From Janthinobacterium sp. FW305-129 (GTDB lineage: Bacteria; Pseudomonadota; Gammaproteobacteria; Burkholderiales; Burkholderiaceae_D): a stretch of 64,000 nucleotides of DNA. Positions 40,362-49,011 of this stretch are shown here, one piece after another. The notes under the pieces are model-generated. The model saw only the letters and a program-made list of their open reading frames with translations. It did no database searches and was not told the DNA's origin. The position numbers and the translations under genes are program-made. Every line of letters begins with the position of its first letter. Position 1 is the first letter of the stretch. Location: the NCBI RefSeq assembly GCF_020858115.1, contig NZ_JACYMM010000014.1:62001-126000 (forward strand), in the 5' to 3' direction.

Positions 40362-41087
40362 TCAGGGCGCTCCGGCCAGCAGGTAGGGTGCGCAATCGGC
40401 ATCCGGATCGGGCCGCGGCGTCAATAAAATCGTCAGCGGCTGCGGCAAGCCCGCCGGCGGCGCGCCATCCATCAGCAGGCTGCGCAAGCGCTGCACCACG
40501 GCGCGGTCGCGCTGTTCCACGCCGCTCGCTTCGAGCACGTGGACGGCGCGCACCTTGCCCCGTTCGTCGAGCCACAGCTGGAAAGCCAGGCGGTAGCGGC
40601 CGAAGGCGTCCGGATGCAGACGGCACAGGGCGCGCGTCAGCGAGCGCTGCAGGATGGCCGCATAGCCTTGCAATGGTGCGGTGGCGGGGGTAACTTCGGC
40701 CGGCGCGGGCGCCGGCGCCACGGGAGCGTCGGCCAGCGCCAGCAAGGTAAACGCATTGCTGCCGCTGAAGCGCGCGCCCAGCTGCGTGCCTGCCAGCAGG
40801 CGCTGCAGCGCCTCGGCCGGCGTGTAGTCGCCGCGCACGGGCGCCGCCGTGCGCCCCGCCGCCAGCTGGCTGCTGACGAGCACGGAATACCCGGTCACTT
40901 CGCCGAACGCCACCAGGGCCGCATCGAGCGGCTGGGCAGGCAAGTCGAAGCGCACGGTGGCCGGCGCGCCCGCATCATTACCGGCCGCGCCCGCCGCCGG
41001 CCGCATGAATGTCATGAATGTCATCAGCAAACAAGCGGACAGGGCCAGGGCATTGCCTGTTGCGGTGCGGCGGTGAGTTCGTGTCAT
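40362..41087 (-). CDS. STN-domain signalling protein with TonB-C-like domain (VreA-like)
   Basis: A 241-residue exported protein. After a signal peptide (about 1-34) comes an STN (secretin/TonB short N-terminal) domain (about 43-117: RFDLPAQPLDAALVAFGEVT ... LQRLLAGTQLGARF). A Pro/Ala linker precedes a C-terminal domain (about 140-235) with FQLWLDERGKVRAV. STN domains normally head the barrel of TonB-dependent receptors such as FecA; here no barrel is present. The arrangement recalls P. aeruginosa VreA. The C-terminal domain resembles that of the TonB-like protein at 20203-20919, which links the signalling arm to the motor. It is the first gene of the sigma/anti-sigma operon. Confidence 0.88.
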   Translation of the reverse strand: MTRTHRRTATGNALALSACLLMTFMTFMRPAAGAAGNDAGAPATVRFDLPAQPLDAALVAFGEVTGYSVLVSSQLAAGRTAAPVRGDYTPAEALQRLLAGTQLGARFSGSNAFTLLALADAPVAPAPAPAEVTPATAPLQGYAAILQRSLTRALCRLHPDAFGRYRLAFQLWLDERGKVRAVHVLEASGVEQRDRAVVQRLRSLLMDGAPPAGLPQPLTILLTPRPDPDADCAPYLLAGAP

Positions 41088-41175
41088 TTTCCAGGGGAAT
41101 CAACGAAAAATCCTGCTCATGAAGTGTCTTGACTGCAATGTTGTCTGCAGAATGGCAAGATGGTAGCTTCGTAAA

Positions 41176-41193
41176 ATGACAACTGCATGACAT
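41176..41193 (-). promoter_or_regulatory. Probable PhoB box upstream of the STN-sigma-antisigma operon
   Basis: On the minus strand two perfect TGTCAT half-sites (41187-41192 and 41176-41181) are spaced 11 bp apart, as in the PhoB box CTGTCAT-N4-CTGTCA. It points toward the STN gene, whose start is 89 bp away. A TACCAT that could serve as -10 follows about 8 bp after the box. The divergent gene at 41282 is about 90 bp on the other side. Confidence 0.6.
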
Positions 41194-41281
41194 CGGTCAC
41201 ATCGTTGGCGGGCTGGCGTGTCATCACTGCGACACATGGCTTTGCTATGCTGAACGCTTCCCCACCGCTCCGGGAGCCGCC

Positions 41282-41647
41282 ATGGCACGCCTGTTCTTGC
41301 TGTTGCTGTTGATCTGCGCCGCCCTGCCCGCGCAGGCGGACGAGCACACCGTCGTCGTGACGGCCGCCGCACCGCAAAAGGGCTGCGTGGAAGTGGAAGT
41401 CGATGGCAAGCGCGCGCAATCAATGTCTTGCCTGAGCGAAAAATTACTGCCGCCGGCCAACGCCGCAGCGAGGCCGCCGCCCGCCCTGTCCGGTGCGGAA
41501 GCGACCATGCAGCGTCCGTCCAACCAGCTGGGCCTGTACAACCGCGCCGCCCTCGAACACCGCATGGGCAATGCCTTCGGCAAGTCCGTCACGCCGCAGA
41601 GGCCGGCACCGCCGCCGCCCGCCAGCCCGCTGCTGCCGCCCCGTTAA
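41282..41647 (+). CDS. Small secreted protein of unknown function
   Basis: A 121-residue protein with a clear Sec signal peptide ([19 protein letters not shown], cut before DEH). The mature part has two cysteines (in KGCVEV and SMSCLS) that could form a disulfide, and a Pro-rich C-terminus ending [13 protein letters not shown] do not recognise a family. GGGAG lies 6 nt before the ATG. It is divergent from the STN operon and 94 bp before tex; a phosphate-box-like site lies between it and the STN gene, so it might share that regulation. Confidence 0.7.
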   Translation: MARLFLLLLLICAALPAQADEHTVVVTAAAPQKGCVEVEVDGKRAQSMSCLSEKLLPPANAAARPPPALSGAEATMQRPSNQLGLYNRAALEHRMGNAFGKSVTPQRPAPPPPASPLLPPR

Positions 41648-41741
41648 AGGTGTTGTCAACGCACAGTCCATTTGCGCTGTCAAGATTGCGCAATCGCGCC
41701 GATTGCGTATCATTCCAGGCTTGATCGCTCTGGAAACAACC

Positions 41742-44090
41742 ATGCTGCCCACTATCGAACAACGCCTTGCCCTTGAACTTGCCGCCAAACCGGTGCAGGT
41801 TGCCGCCGCCATCGAACTGCTCGACGAAGGCGCCACCGTGCCCTTCATCGCCCGTTACCGCAAGGAAGCGACCGGCGGCCTCGACGATATCCAGCTGCGC
41901 CTGCTCGAAGAGCGTTTGCGCTACCTGCGCGAACTGGAAGAGCGGCGCGCCGCCATCGTGGCCTCGATCACGGAACAGAACAAGATGACGCCCGAGCTGC
42001 TCGACGCCGTCATGCACGCGGAAGACAAGACGCGCCTGGAAGACCTGTATTTGCCATATAAACAGAAGCGCCGCACGAAGGCGCAGATCGCCATCGAAGC
42101 GGGCCTGATGCCGCTGGCCGACGGTTTATTGGAGAACCCGGAACTGACGCCGGAAATGGAAGCGGGCAAGTTCCTGCGCGAGGCGTTTACGAGTGCCGAC
42201 GGCAACAACCCGGGCGTGGCCGACACCAAGGCGGCCCTCGACGGCGCGCGCCAGATCCTGATGGAGCGCTTCGCCGAAGACGCGACCCTGCTGCAAACCT
42301 TGCGCGAATACGTGCAGGAACACGGCATCGTGGAATCGAAAGTGGTGGAAGGCAAGCAGGACGAAGGCGAAAAATTCGCCGATTATTTCGACTACTCGGA
42401 AACCATTTCCACCGTGCCATCTCACCGCGCGCTGGCGCTGCTGCGCGGCCGCCGCGAAGGCATCCTCGACGTCACCCTGCGCCTGGACACGGAAGCGGAA
42501 AAACCGAAATGGGATGCGCCGCACAACCCGTGCGAAGGCCGCATCGCCGCCCGCTTCGGCATCAAGCAACAAGGCCGTCCTGCCGACAAGTGGCTGGCGG
42601 ACACGGCGCGCTGGACCTGGCGCGTGAAAAGCTTCATGCACCTGGAAACGGAACTGATGGGCGCGCTGCGCGAACGCTCGGAACTCGACGCGATCAACGT
42701 CTTCGCCACCAATCTGAAGGCGCTGCTGCTGGCCGCGCCGGCCGGCCAGCGCGCCACCATGGGCCTCGATCCCGGCCTGCGCACGGGCGTCAAGGTCGCC
42801 GTCGTCGATGCCACCGGTAAAGTGGTCGACACGGCCGTGATCTACCCGCACCAGCCGAAGAACGACTGGGATGGCTCCTTGCACACCCTGGGCCGTCTTG
42901 CTGCCAAGCACAATGTGTCGCTGATTTCGATTGGCAACGGCACCGCCTCGCGCGAGACGGACAAGTTGGCGCAAGACTTGATCAAGCAGCACCCGGAAGC
43001 GAAGATGACGAAGATCGTCGTCTCGGAAGCGGGCGCGTCGGTGTATTCGGCGTCCGAATTCGCTTCGAAAGAGTTGCCGGACATGGATGTGTCCCTGCGC
43101 GGCGCCGTGTCGATCGCGCGCCGCCTGCAAGACCCGCTGGCCGAACTGGTCAAGATTGACCCGAAATCGATCGGCGTGGGCCAGTATCAGCATGATGTAA
43201 GTCAAAGCCAGTTGGCCCGCTCGCTCGATGCCGTGGTGGAAGATTGCGTGAACGCCGTGGGCGTGGACGTGAACACGGCGTCCGCTCCCCTGCTGGCGCG
43301 CGTGTCCGGCCTGTCGGCCAGCGTGGCGCAAAGCATCGTCACCTACCGCGACATGAAGGGCGCGTTCACCTCGCGCGCGGCCTTGAAAGCCGTGCCGCGC
43401 CTGGGAGATAAAACGTACGAACAGGCGGCGGGCTTCCTGCGCGTGATGGGCGGCGAGAACCCGCTGGACGCCTCGGCCGTCCACCCGGAATCGTACCCGC
43501 TGGTGGAAAAGATTTTGGCGGACATCAAGAAGGATATCAAGGCCGTCATCGGCGAAACGGCGCTGCTGAAAACCCTCAGCCCGGCAAAGTACGCGGATGA
43601 AACCTTCGGTGTGCCGACCATTAGCGATATTCTGAAGGAACTGGAAAAGCCGGGCCGCGACCCGCGTCCGGAATTTACCACCGCCACCTTCAAGGAAGGC
43701 GTGGAAGAAATCCGCGACTTGCGCCCGGACATGATTTTAGAAGGCGTCGTCACCAACGTGGCCGCCTTTGGCGCCTTCGTCGACATCGGCGTGCACCAGG
43801 ATGGCCTCGTGCACATCTCGGCCCTGTCGAACACCTTCGTCAAAGACCCGCACACGGTGGTCAAGGCCGGACAAGTCGTGCGCGTCAAAGTGCTGGAAGT
43901 CGACGAGAAGCGCAAACGCATCGCGCTGACCATGCGTTTGACGGACAGCGCGCCGCAGGCGGGCAGCAAGCCGGAGCAGCGTGGCGACCGCAACGACCGC
44001 CGCAGCATGGCGCAGCACCAGTCGCAGTCGCGCAACGCGCCGGAGCCGGCCGGCAGCATGGCCGCCGCCTTCGCCAAGCTGCGCGGCTAA
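41742..44090 (+). CDS. tex: Tex-family RNA-binding transcription accessory protein
   Basis: A 782-residue Tex protein. The N-terminal helical domain begins [13 protein letters not shown] and contains [19 protein letters not shown]. It is followed by the YqgF/RNase H-like domain ([16 protein letters not shown], near 345), helix-hairpin-helix motifs, and a C-terminal S1 RNA-binding domain (about 645-720, with [24 protein letters not shown]). Tex is cytoplasmic and affects transcription and toxin or stress gene expression in several pathogens. The ATG at 41742 fits family starts; the open frame extends upstream into the previous gene without support. Confidence 0.96.
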   Translation: MLPTIEQRLALELAAKPVQVAAAIELLDEGATVPFIARYRKEATGGLDDIQLRLLEERLRYLRELEERRAAIVASITEQNKMTPELLDAVMHAEDKTRLEDLYLPYKQKRRTKAQIAIEAGLMPLADGLLENPELTPEMEAGKFLREAFTSADGNNPGVADTKAALDGARQILMERFAEDATLLQTLREYVQEHGIVESKVVEGKQDEGEKFADYFDYSETISTVPSHRALALLRGRREGILDVTLRLDTEAEKPKWDAPHNPCEGRIAARFGIKQQGRPADKWLADTARWTWRVKSFMHLETELMGALRERSELDAINVFATNLKALLLAAPAGQRATMGLDPGLRTGVKVAVVDATGKVVDTAVIYPHQPKNDWDGSLHTLGRLAAKHNVSLISIGNGTASRETDKLAQDLIKQHPEAKMTKIVVSEAGASVYSASEFASKELPDMDVSLRGAVSIARRLQDPLAELVKIDPKSIGVGQYQHDVSQSQLARSLDAVVEDCVNAVGVDVNTASAPLLARVSGLSASVAQSIVTYRDMKGAFTSRAALKAVPRLGDKTYEQAAGFLRVMGGENPLDASAVHPESYPLVEKILADIKKDIKAVIGETALLKTLSPAKYADETFGVPTISDILKELEKPGRDPRPEFTTATFKEGVEEIRDLRPDMILEGVVTNVAAFGAFVDIGVHQDGLVHISALSNTFVKDPHTVVKAGQVVRVKVLEVDEKRKRIALTMRLTDSAPQAGSKPEQRGDRNDRRSMAQHQSQSRNAPEPAGSMAAAFAKLRG

Positions 44091-44094
44091 GCCC

Positions 44095-44565
44095 ATGGCC
44101 GCCGGGCATGACCTCGTCATCCTGGCGGTCGACGCCGCCAGCCCGGATGCCCGGCTGCTGCTCGACGCATTGTCGGACGCGCTGCTGTGCATCAATGGCG
44201 ACAGCGGCCGCTCCTCCTTCGACGTGGAGGCGGCAACGCCGCGCGGCGGCTTTTATCTGGCCCGCGACAGCGCCGGCACCCTGCTCGGTTGCGCCGCCCT
44301 GCGGCCGCTGGGCGAAGCGGACAGCGCCATAGGCGAACTCAAGCGCATGTATGCGCGCCCCGGCAGCACCGGCGCGGGCGCGGCCCTGCTGGCCCATGTG
44401 GAGGCGCAGGCGCGTGGACATGGCTACCAGGCACTGCATTTGTCCACCCGCGTGGCGAATGGCCGCGCGGTGGCGTTTTATGCCAGGCACGGCTATACAC
44501 CCGTCGTTGCCTGGGGCAAATACGTGGGCGCGGCACAATCGACCTGCCTGGGCAAGACCTTATAA
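44095..44565 (+). CDS. GNAT-family N-acetyltransferase
   Basis: A 156-residue acetyltransferase. The acetyl-CoA binding motif occurs around IGELKRMYARPGSTGAGAAL (about 79-98), followed by the C-terminal GNAT segment AVAFYARHGYTPV. The substrate is unknown. The ATG at 44095 begins 4 nt after the tex stop, so it is probably co-transcribed with tex. Confidence 0.85.
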   Translation: MAAGHDLVILAVDAASPDARLLLDALSDALLCINGDSGRSSFDVEAATPRGGFYLARDSAGTLLGCAALRPLGEADSAIGELKRMYARPGSTGAGAALLAHVEAQARGHGYQALHLSTRVANGRAVAFYARHGYTPVVAWGKYVGAAQSTCLGKTL

Positions 44566-44613
44566 GCGTCAACGTGGCTGACTTGCCCGATTTATGACCT
44601 GAGCGCATACCCG

Positions 44614-44642
44614 TGCCGTCGTTTTCTTATAAAATGACGGCA
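44614..44642 (+). promoter_or_regulatory. Inverted repeat with TATAAA upstream of grxD
   Basis: The arms TGCCGTC (44614-44620) and GACGGCA (44636-44642) are perfectly complementary and surround a T-rich/A-rich centre containing TATAAA. The site is 29 bp before the grxD start. It could be an operator overlapping a -10, or a weak terminator for the tex-GNAT transcript; the sequence does not decide. Confidence 0.35.
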
Positions 44643-44670
44643 TCTATTTATTTACCCATCAGAGGCAGCT

Positions 44671-44982
44671 ATGAGCGACGTACAAACCTGGATCAAAGAA
44701 ACCGTGACGAACACGCCAGTCGTGCTGTTCATGAAGGGCACGGCCCAGTTCCCGCAGTGCGGCTTTTCCGGCCGCGCCATCCAGATCCTGAAAGCATGCG
44801 GCGTAGAAAACATCGCCACCGTCAACGTGCTGGACGACCCGGAAGTGCGCCAGGGCATCAAGGATTACTCGAACTGGCCAACCATTCCACAGCTGTATGT
44901 CAAAGGCGAGTTCATCGGTGGTTCCGATATCATGAATGAAATGTTTGAATCGGGCGAACTGAAGTCCCTGCTGGATGCCTGA
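44671..44982 (+). CDS. grxD: Monothiol glutaredoxin, Grx4 family
   Basis: A 103-residue glutaredoxin with the monothiol active site CGFS (30-33) and the glutathione-binding WPTIPQLYV and GGSDI segments. Grx4-type proteins carry a bridging [2Fe-2S] cluster with glutathione and deliver iron-sulfur clusters in the cytoplasm. The gene overlaps ubiX by 8 bp. AGAGG lies 5 nt before the ATG. Confidence 0.96.
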   Translation: MSDVQTWIKETVTNTPVVLFMKGTAQFPQCGFSGRAIQILKACGVENIATVNVLDDPEVRQGIKDYSNWPTIPQLYVKGEFIGGSDIMNEMFESGELKSLLDA

Positions 44983-45577
44983 TAGCCAAACGCAGCGGCC
45001 GCGCCGTATCGTCGTGGCCATCACGGGCGCCACGGGCGCCGTGTATGGCTTGCGGCTGCTGCAATTGCTCGGCGCCATCCCCGGCGTCGAGACGCATCTG
45101 ATCCTGTCCGATGCCGCTGTTTTGACCCTGCACCAGGAAACGGGCGTGGGGCGCAAGGACATCGAAGCGCAGGCGCACGTCGTGCACAAGCTGCGCGATA
45201 TCGGCGCGTCAATCGCCAGCGGCTCGTTTCAATCGGATGGCATGGTCGTCGCGCCGTGCTCGATGAAGACCCTGGCGGCCGTCGCGCATGGCTTGTCGGA
45301 TAATCTGATCACGCGGGCAGCCGATGTGGTGCTCAAGGAGCGCCGGCGCCTGATCCTGATGGTGCGCGAAACGCCGTTCAACCTGGCGCACCTGCGCAAT
45401 ATGACGGCCGTGACCGAAATGGGCGGCATCATCTTCCCGCCATTACCGAGCTTTTATCACCACCCGCAGAGCATTGCGGACATGGTCGACCATACGGTGG
45501 CGAGGGTCATCGACCTGCTCGGCATCGAGCACGCCCTGGCACCACGGTGGAATGGCCTTAAAGCGTCAGAAACCTGA
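44975..45577 (+). CDS. ubiX: UbiX flavin prenyltransferase
   Basis: A 200-residue flavoprotein of the UbiX/PAD1 family ([20 protein letters not shown] at the FMN-binding N-terminus; [31 protein letters not shown]). It attaches a dimethylallyl group to FMN, producing the prenylated cofactor used by UbiD in ubiquinone synthesis and by related decarboxylases. Translation is probably coupled to grxD through the 8-bp overlap. Confidence 0.95.
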   Translation: MPDSQTQRPRRIVVAITGATGAVYGLRLLQLLGAIPGVETHLILSDAAVLTLHQETGVGRKDIEAQAHVVHKLRDIGASIASGSFQSDGMVVAPCSMKTLAAVAHGLSDNLITRAADVVLKERRRLILMVRETPFNLAHLRNMTAVTEMGGIIFPPLPSFYHHPQSIADMVDHTVARVIDLLGIEHALAPRWNGLKASET

Positions 45578-45626
45578 CATCACCAACGCAATCAACTTAT
45601 AAGCGGGGAAACCCCTGCCAAGTCAC

Positions 45627-45707
45627 GATGCCTGACAAAAGCGTAGCGAGCGGCAGTGAGGCTCGCAGACTACCTATGCCGACGCGCAGCAGCTTTGGTC
45701 AGGCATC
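45627..45707. repeat. 81-bp nested inverted repeat after ubiX
   Basis: Outer arms GATGCCTGACAAAAGC (45627-45642) and GCTTTGGTCAGGCATC (45692-45707) pair at 15 of 16 positions. Inside, GTAGCGAGC and GCTCG-CAGA-CTAC form a second stem around a 9-nt loop. It lies between convergent genes, 50 bp past ubiX. No T-run follows on either side. It could be a structured 3' end, a small mobile repeat or an RNA element. Confidence 0.55.
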
Positions 45708-45713
45708 CACCAC

Positions 45714-45884
45714 TCAGCGTTTTTCGAACTGAACGGCACTGGCCTGCTTCAAATCCCTGGCTTCTTCAACCATCCTGCGGTGGGCGATCCGTTTGCGCAT
45801 CACTTCCGCATGTTGCGCGGCAGTCATGGGGGGCACGGTCATCAAGTCTTTCAGCTGCGCGGTATTGCTGTAGTTACTTTTCAT
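45714..45884 (-). CDS. Short hypothetical protein
   Basis: Possible 56-residue protein with a charged, helical composition (TAAQHAEVMRKRIAHRRMVEE) and no recognised domain. The ATG at 45884 is the most plausible start; a longer frame to 46040 has an unlikely N-terminus. There is no strong ribosome-binding site, and the stop lies directly against the 81-bp inverted repeat. The remaining sequence between 45885 and 46129 holds nothing I can support. Confidence 0.4.
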   Translation of the reverse strand: MKSNYSNTAQLKDLMTVPPMTAAQHAEVMRKRIAHRRMVEEARDLKQASAVQFEKR

Positions 45885-46129
45885 AAGACGGCTCAAATGC
45901 TCGGCTCCGTAGTGGATGAACTGGCTGCTTCTGATGTGATTATGCGCTGGTATTGGCCGCTGCGCCGCTGCGTGCGGGATTATTGTCAAATAATTCCGCT
46001 GCAGCGCAACATGCGAGGTCTTATTGTGCGGCAAAATCATGTCTCCAGTATGACCTTGCGCAAATAAAAGAACAGGAAGAGCACCGTCAGCAAAAAGCGG
46101 ACGGCGCCGGCCGGGGATGGCCTGAATGC

Positions 46130-46537
46130 TTACTTTTGGTAGTTGACTCTCACCAGCATGCGAATAAATTCTCGCGCGATTTGACGATGATGTTCATCTA
46201 ATCTTTGCAAATCGGCAATTAATTTCACATCAGCGGACTCAAAACGCGACAAAGCGCTGCCCGCTTCGCCATTCGGCGTGGCGCTTTCCGGACCGCCAAA
46301 ACGCAACCATTCCGCCGGAACGCCCAACCATTGGGCAATCATGCGCAATTTCTCTTGCGTGGGAATTGCTTCACCTACTAACCATTTCCTAGCTGCATGC
46401 ACAGTAATCGGGCGTCCGTCGAAACGAATGTTGAATTCCCGGGCCAGTCTGGTCGGGCTGTCTGGAGAGTAATGGGCGTTTTTGAGAGCCAACTGAAGTC
46501 GCTGGCTGAAGCTTTCGCGTTCGTTAGAAGAATTCAT
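46130..46537 (-). CDS. HTH repressor-like regulator
   Basis: A 135-residue protein with an N-terminal helix-turn-helix of the phage-repressor/XRE type (about 8-80: LQLALKNAHYSPDSPTRLARE ... ARKWLVGEAIPTQEKLRMIAQWLGVPAEWLRFG) and a C-terminal helix (about 100-133) probably for dimerisation. No peptidase domain is present, so it is not a LexA/CI-type cleavable repressor. A perfect inverted repeat starts 11 bp upstream of the ATG, which suggests autoregulation. It lies in a more AT-rich, gene-poor stretch and may be a remnant of horizontally acquired DNA. Confidence 0.8.
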   Translation of the reverse strand: MNSSNERESFSQRLQLALKNAHYSPDSPTRLAREFNIRFDGRPITVHAARKWLVGEAIPTQEKLRMIAQWLGVPAEWLRFGGPESATPNGEAGSALSRFESADVKLIADLQRLDEHHRQIAREFIRMLVRVNYQK

Positions 46538-46547
46538 AGGTGTACTA

Positions 46548-46567
46548 TTTCATGTTGTAACATGAAA
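46548..46567. promoter_or_regulatory. Perfect operator-like inverted repeat before the HTH regulator
   Basis: Arms TTTCATGTT and AACATGAAA flank a GT spacer, giving a 20-bp site with perfect 9-bp half-sites. It ends 11 bp from the regulator start codon, the usual place for autorepression. From 46568 to 47118 the sequence is AT-rich and no open frame shows family resemblance, a clear ribosome-binding site or strong coding character. Confidence 0.65.
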
Positions 46568-47120
46568 GTCAGTTTCTTGAATGACCATACAGATTGTTAC
46601 ATTTGAAAAGAGTATCAATTAACAATTAACACTCCGGCCGGCCTTTCCGGGTGAAAATGTGGGCCGAATTTTCTCTTGCGATTCTGTGTGGCTTCGGGTC
46701 AAATTCGCGGCTAGCCTTGATTTTCGCACTGCAGCACGATTCAAAGCCTCGGTTTGGCATTACAACGTACGGTATCGGATAATGCCCTCCTCTATCGATA
46801 CGCGCAATGCCCATGCCATACAATTTCTTGTAGACAAAGTTTTCAGAAGGGCCATTTTGTTTTCAATATAGAAACAATCTGAACAGCGTGCTCATAGTGG
46901 AACGTTGTTTTTTGATCGTGCCTAATGGAAAGAATCTGCGCCAAAAAAATTTTACTGCCATCGTAGCGAAAAGAATGTCGCAGTTATGCCAGGAAAGCTC
47001 TTTTTGGTGTCATCTTGGCCACCAACTCTCGATCTTAAGCGCGTTTGCGCAAGAAGAATCAATTTATTTTCAGTAATTGTTGTCTTATTCGCCAAATAGC
47101 CCTCTCTGCGCCTTCTTTTG

Positions 47121-47148
47121 TTGCAGCACGGGCAGGGCACGCTACAAT
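47121..47148 (+). promoter_or_regulatory. Sigma-70-like promoter of liuR
   Basis: TTGCAG (47121-47126) and TACAAT (47143-47148) are 16 bp apart. The LiuR-type operator at 47156 lies just downstream, over the likely transcription start, consistent with autorepression. Confidence 0.55.
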
Positions 47149-47155
47149 AGTATTG

Positions 47156-47171
47156 ACGTTGACGTAAACGG
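47156..47171. promoter_or_regulatory. LiuR-type operator upstream of liuR
   Basis: ACGTTGACGTAAACGG matches the perfect palindrome before ivd (47686-47701) at 14 of 16 positions. It lies 48 bp before the liuR start. Confidence 0.65.
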
Positions 47172-47218
47172 CACTTTGCCCCCTTTTCTCGCAGTACCCA
47201 TCGAGCTACCGATCACCC

Positions 47219-47647
47219 ATGCAACCGACACCGCCCGCCCCCATGACGACCTATACCATCACCGAACTGGCGCGGGAATTCGACATCACGGCGCGCGCCA
47301 TCCGTTTCTATGAAGACCAGGGCTTGCTCAGCCCGAAACGCGAAGGCGCGGGCGGACGCAGCCGCGTCTACACGCCGCGCGACCGCACCCGCCTGAAGCT
47401 GACCCTGCGCGGCAAGCGCCTGGGCCTGGCGTTGTCGGAGATCAAGAGCCTGGTCGACATGTACGAGTCGCCGAAGGACACGCGCGCGCAGATGGACCGC
47501 TTCCTGGGCGTCCTGGCGCAGCACCGCCAGACCCTGGAGCAGCAGCGCATCGATATCGAAATGGCACTGGCGGAAATCAGTGCGCATGAAGACGCGTGCG
47601 CGCGCATGCTGGCGGACTTGAACCTTGATAAGGCGCAAACAAACTAA
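47219..47647 (+). CDS. liuR: MerR-family regulator LiuR
   Basis: A 142-residue MerR-type regulator. The N-terminal winged helix (TITELAREFDITARAIRFYEDQGLL) is followed by a dimerisation coiled coil. There is no cysteine cluster of the metal-sensing MerR branch. LiuR controls leucine/isovalerate utilisation genes in Proteobacteria. The next gene is isovaleryl-CoA dehydrogenase, and matching palindromes precede both genes. The start at 47219 gives an 8-residue Pro-rich extension; an ATG at 47243 is the other option, and neither has a good ribosome-binding site. Confidence 0.88.
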   Translation: MQPTPPAPMTTYTITELAREFDITARAIRFYEDQGLLSPKREGAGGRSRVYTPRDRTRLKLTLRGKRLGLALSEIKSLVDMYESPKDTRAQMDRFLGVLAQHRQTLEQQRIDIEMALAEISAHEDACARMLADLNLDKAQTN

Positions 47648-47685
47648 AGACGCAGGCAGGTGACAGTTGCCGCGCGCAGCGCTTT

Positions 47686-47701
47686 ACGTTTACGTAAACG
47701 T
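47686..47701. promoter_or_regulatory. LiuR-type operator upstream of ivd
   Basis: ACGTTTACGTAAACGT is a perfect 16-bp palindrome. A TATCAT that could be the -10 lies 11 bp downstream (47712-47717). The position, 72 bp before ivd, and the near-copy before liuR support control of both by LiuR. Confidence 0.7.
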
Positions 47702-47773
47702 CACAACTGAGTATCATAGCTTCACTGACCCGGCACCCATGACCGCCACACTTATAACGACGACGAGGACGAC

Positions 47774-48958
47774 ATGCTCCATCTCCCAGGCTTGACCTTT
47801 GACCACGGCGACGACATCGCCTCGCTGCGCGAAGCGATCCAACAATTTGCCGCCGCCGAAATCGCGCCGCGCGCGGCCGAAATCGACCGCACCGACCAGT
47901 TCCCCATGGATCTGTGGCGCAAGATGGGCGACATGGGCTTGCTCGGCATCACCGTCAGCGAAGAATACGGCGGCGCCGGCATGGGCTACCTGGCGCACAT
48001 CATTGCCATGGAAGAAATCTCGCGCGCCTCGGCTTCCGTCGGCCTGTCCTACGGCGCCCACTCGAACCTGTGCGTGAACCAGATCAAGCGCAACGGCACG
48101 GCCGAGCAAAAAGCCAAATACCTGCCGAAACTGATCACGGGCGAGCACATCGGTGCGCTGGCCATGTCCGAACCGAACGCCGGTTCCGACGTCGTCAGCA
48201 TGAAGCTGCGCGCCGACTTCAAGGGCGACCGCTGGGTCTTGAACGGCACCAAGATGTGGATCACCAACGGCCCCGACGCGGACGTGCTGGTGGTGTACGC
48301 GAAGAACGACCTGGAAGCGGGCCCGCGCGGCATGACGGCCTTCCTGATCGAAAAGAATTTCAAGGGCTTTTCCATCGCGCAAAAGCTCGATAAGCTGGGC
48401 ATGCGCGGTTCGCACACGGGCGAACTGGTGTTCCAGGATTGCGAAGTGCCGGCCGAAAACGTGCTGGGCGGCCTGGGCAAGGGCGTCAACGTGCTGATGT
48501 CGGGCCTCGACTTCGAACGCACCGTGCTGTCCGGCGGCCCGCTGGGCATCATGCAGGCCTGCATGGATCTGGTCGTGCCCTACGTGCATGACCGCAAGCA
48601 ATTCGGCCAACCCATCGGCGAATTCCAGTTGATGCAAGGTAAGCTGGCCGATATGTATTCGACCATGATGGCCTGCAAGGCCTATGTGTATGCCGTGGGC
48701 CAGGCTTGCGACCGCGCCACCACGCCGGAAGCCGTGCGCCAGCTGCGCAAGGATGCGGCCGGCGCCATTCTGTATAGTGCGGAGAAGGCAACCTGGATGG
48801 CAGGCGAAGCGATCCAGGCCCTGGGCGGCAACGGCTACATCAACGAGTATCCGGCCGGCCGCCTGTGGCGCGATGCCAAGCTGTACGAAATCGGCGCCGG
48901 GACCAGCGAAATCCGCCGCATGCTGATCGGCCGCGAACTGTTTGCGGAAACAAAGTAA
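47774..48958 (+). CDS. ivd: Isovaleryl-CoA dehydrogenase
   Basis: A 394-residue FAD-dependent acyl-CoA dehydrogenase that converts isovaleryl-CoA to 3-methylcrotonyl-CoA in leucine breakdown. The IVD-specific catalytic glutamate lies in the helix [19 protein letters not shown] (about 245-263), not at the C-terminal position used by most acyl-CoA dehydrogenases, where this protein has [11 protein letters not shown]. Flavin-binding segments [10 protein letters not shown] and [10 protein letters not shown] are present. The methylcrotonyl-CoA carboxylase genes that usually follow are not here. Confidence 0.94.
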   Translation: MLHLPGLTFDHGDDIASLREAIQQFAAAEIAPRAAEIDRTDQFPMDLWRKMGDMGLLGITVSEEYGGAGMGYLAHIIAMEEISRASASVGLSYGAHSNLCVNQIKRNGTAEQKAKYLPKLITGEHIGALAMSEPNAGSDVVSMKLRADFKGDRWVLNGTKMWITNGPDADVLVVYAKNDLEAGPRGMTAFLIEKNFKGFSIAQKLDKLGMRGSHTGELVFQDCEVPAENVLGGLGKGVNVLMSGLDFERTVLSGGPLGIMQACMDLVVPYVHDRKQFGQPIGEFQLMQGKLADMYSTMMACKAYVYAVGQACDRATTPEAVRQLRKDAAGAILYSAEKATWMAGEAIQALGGNGYINEYPAGRLWRDAKLYEIGAGTSEIRRMLIGRELFAETK

Positions 48959-49011
48959 GCACGGGCGCGCGGCGATCGACTGGGTGAGGAGCCATTCATG
49001 CGAGCACAGCT

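Noticed and set aside
46626-47140. Several 60-70-codon frames on both strands in the AT-rich gap
   Set aside because: They lack ribosome-binding sites, overlap one another on opposite strands and have no family resemblance.
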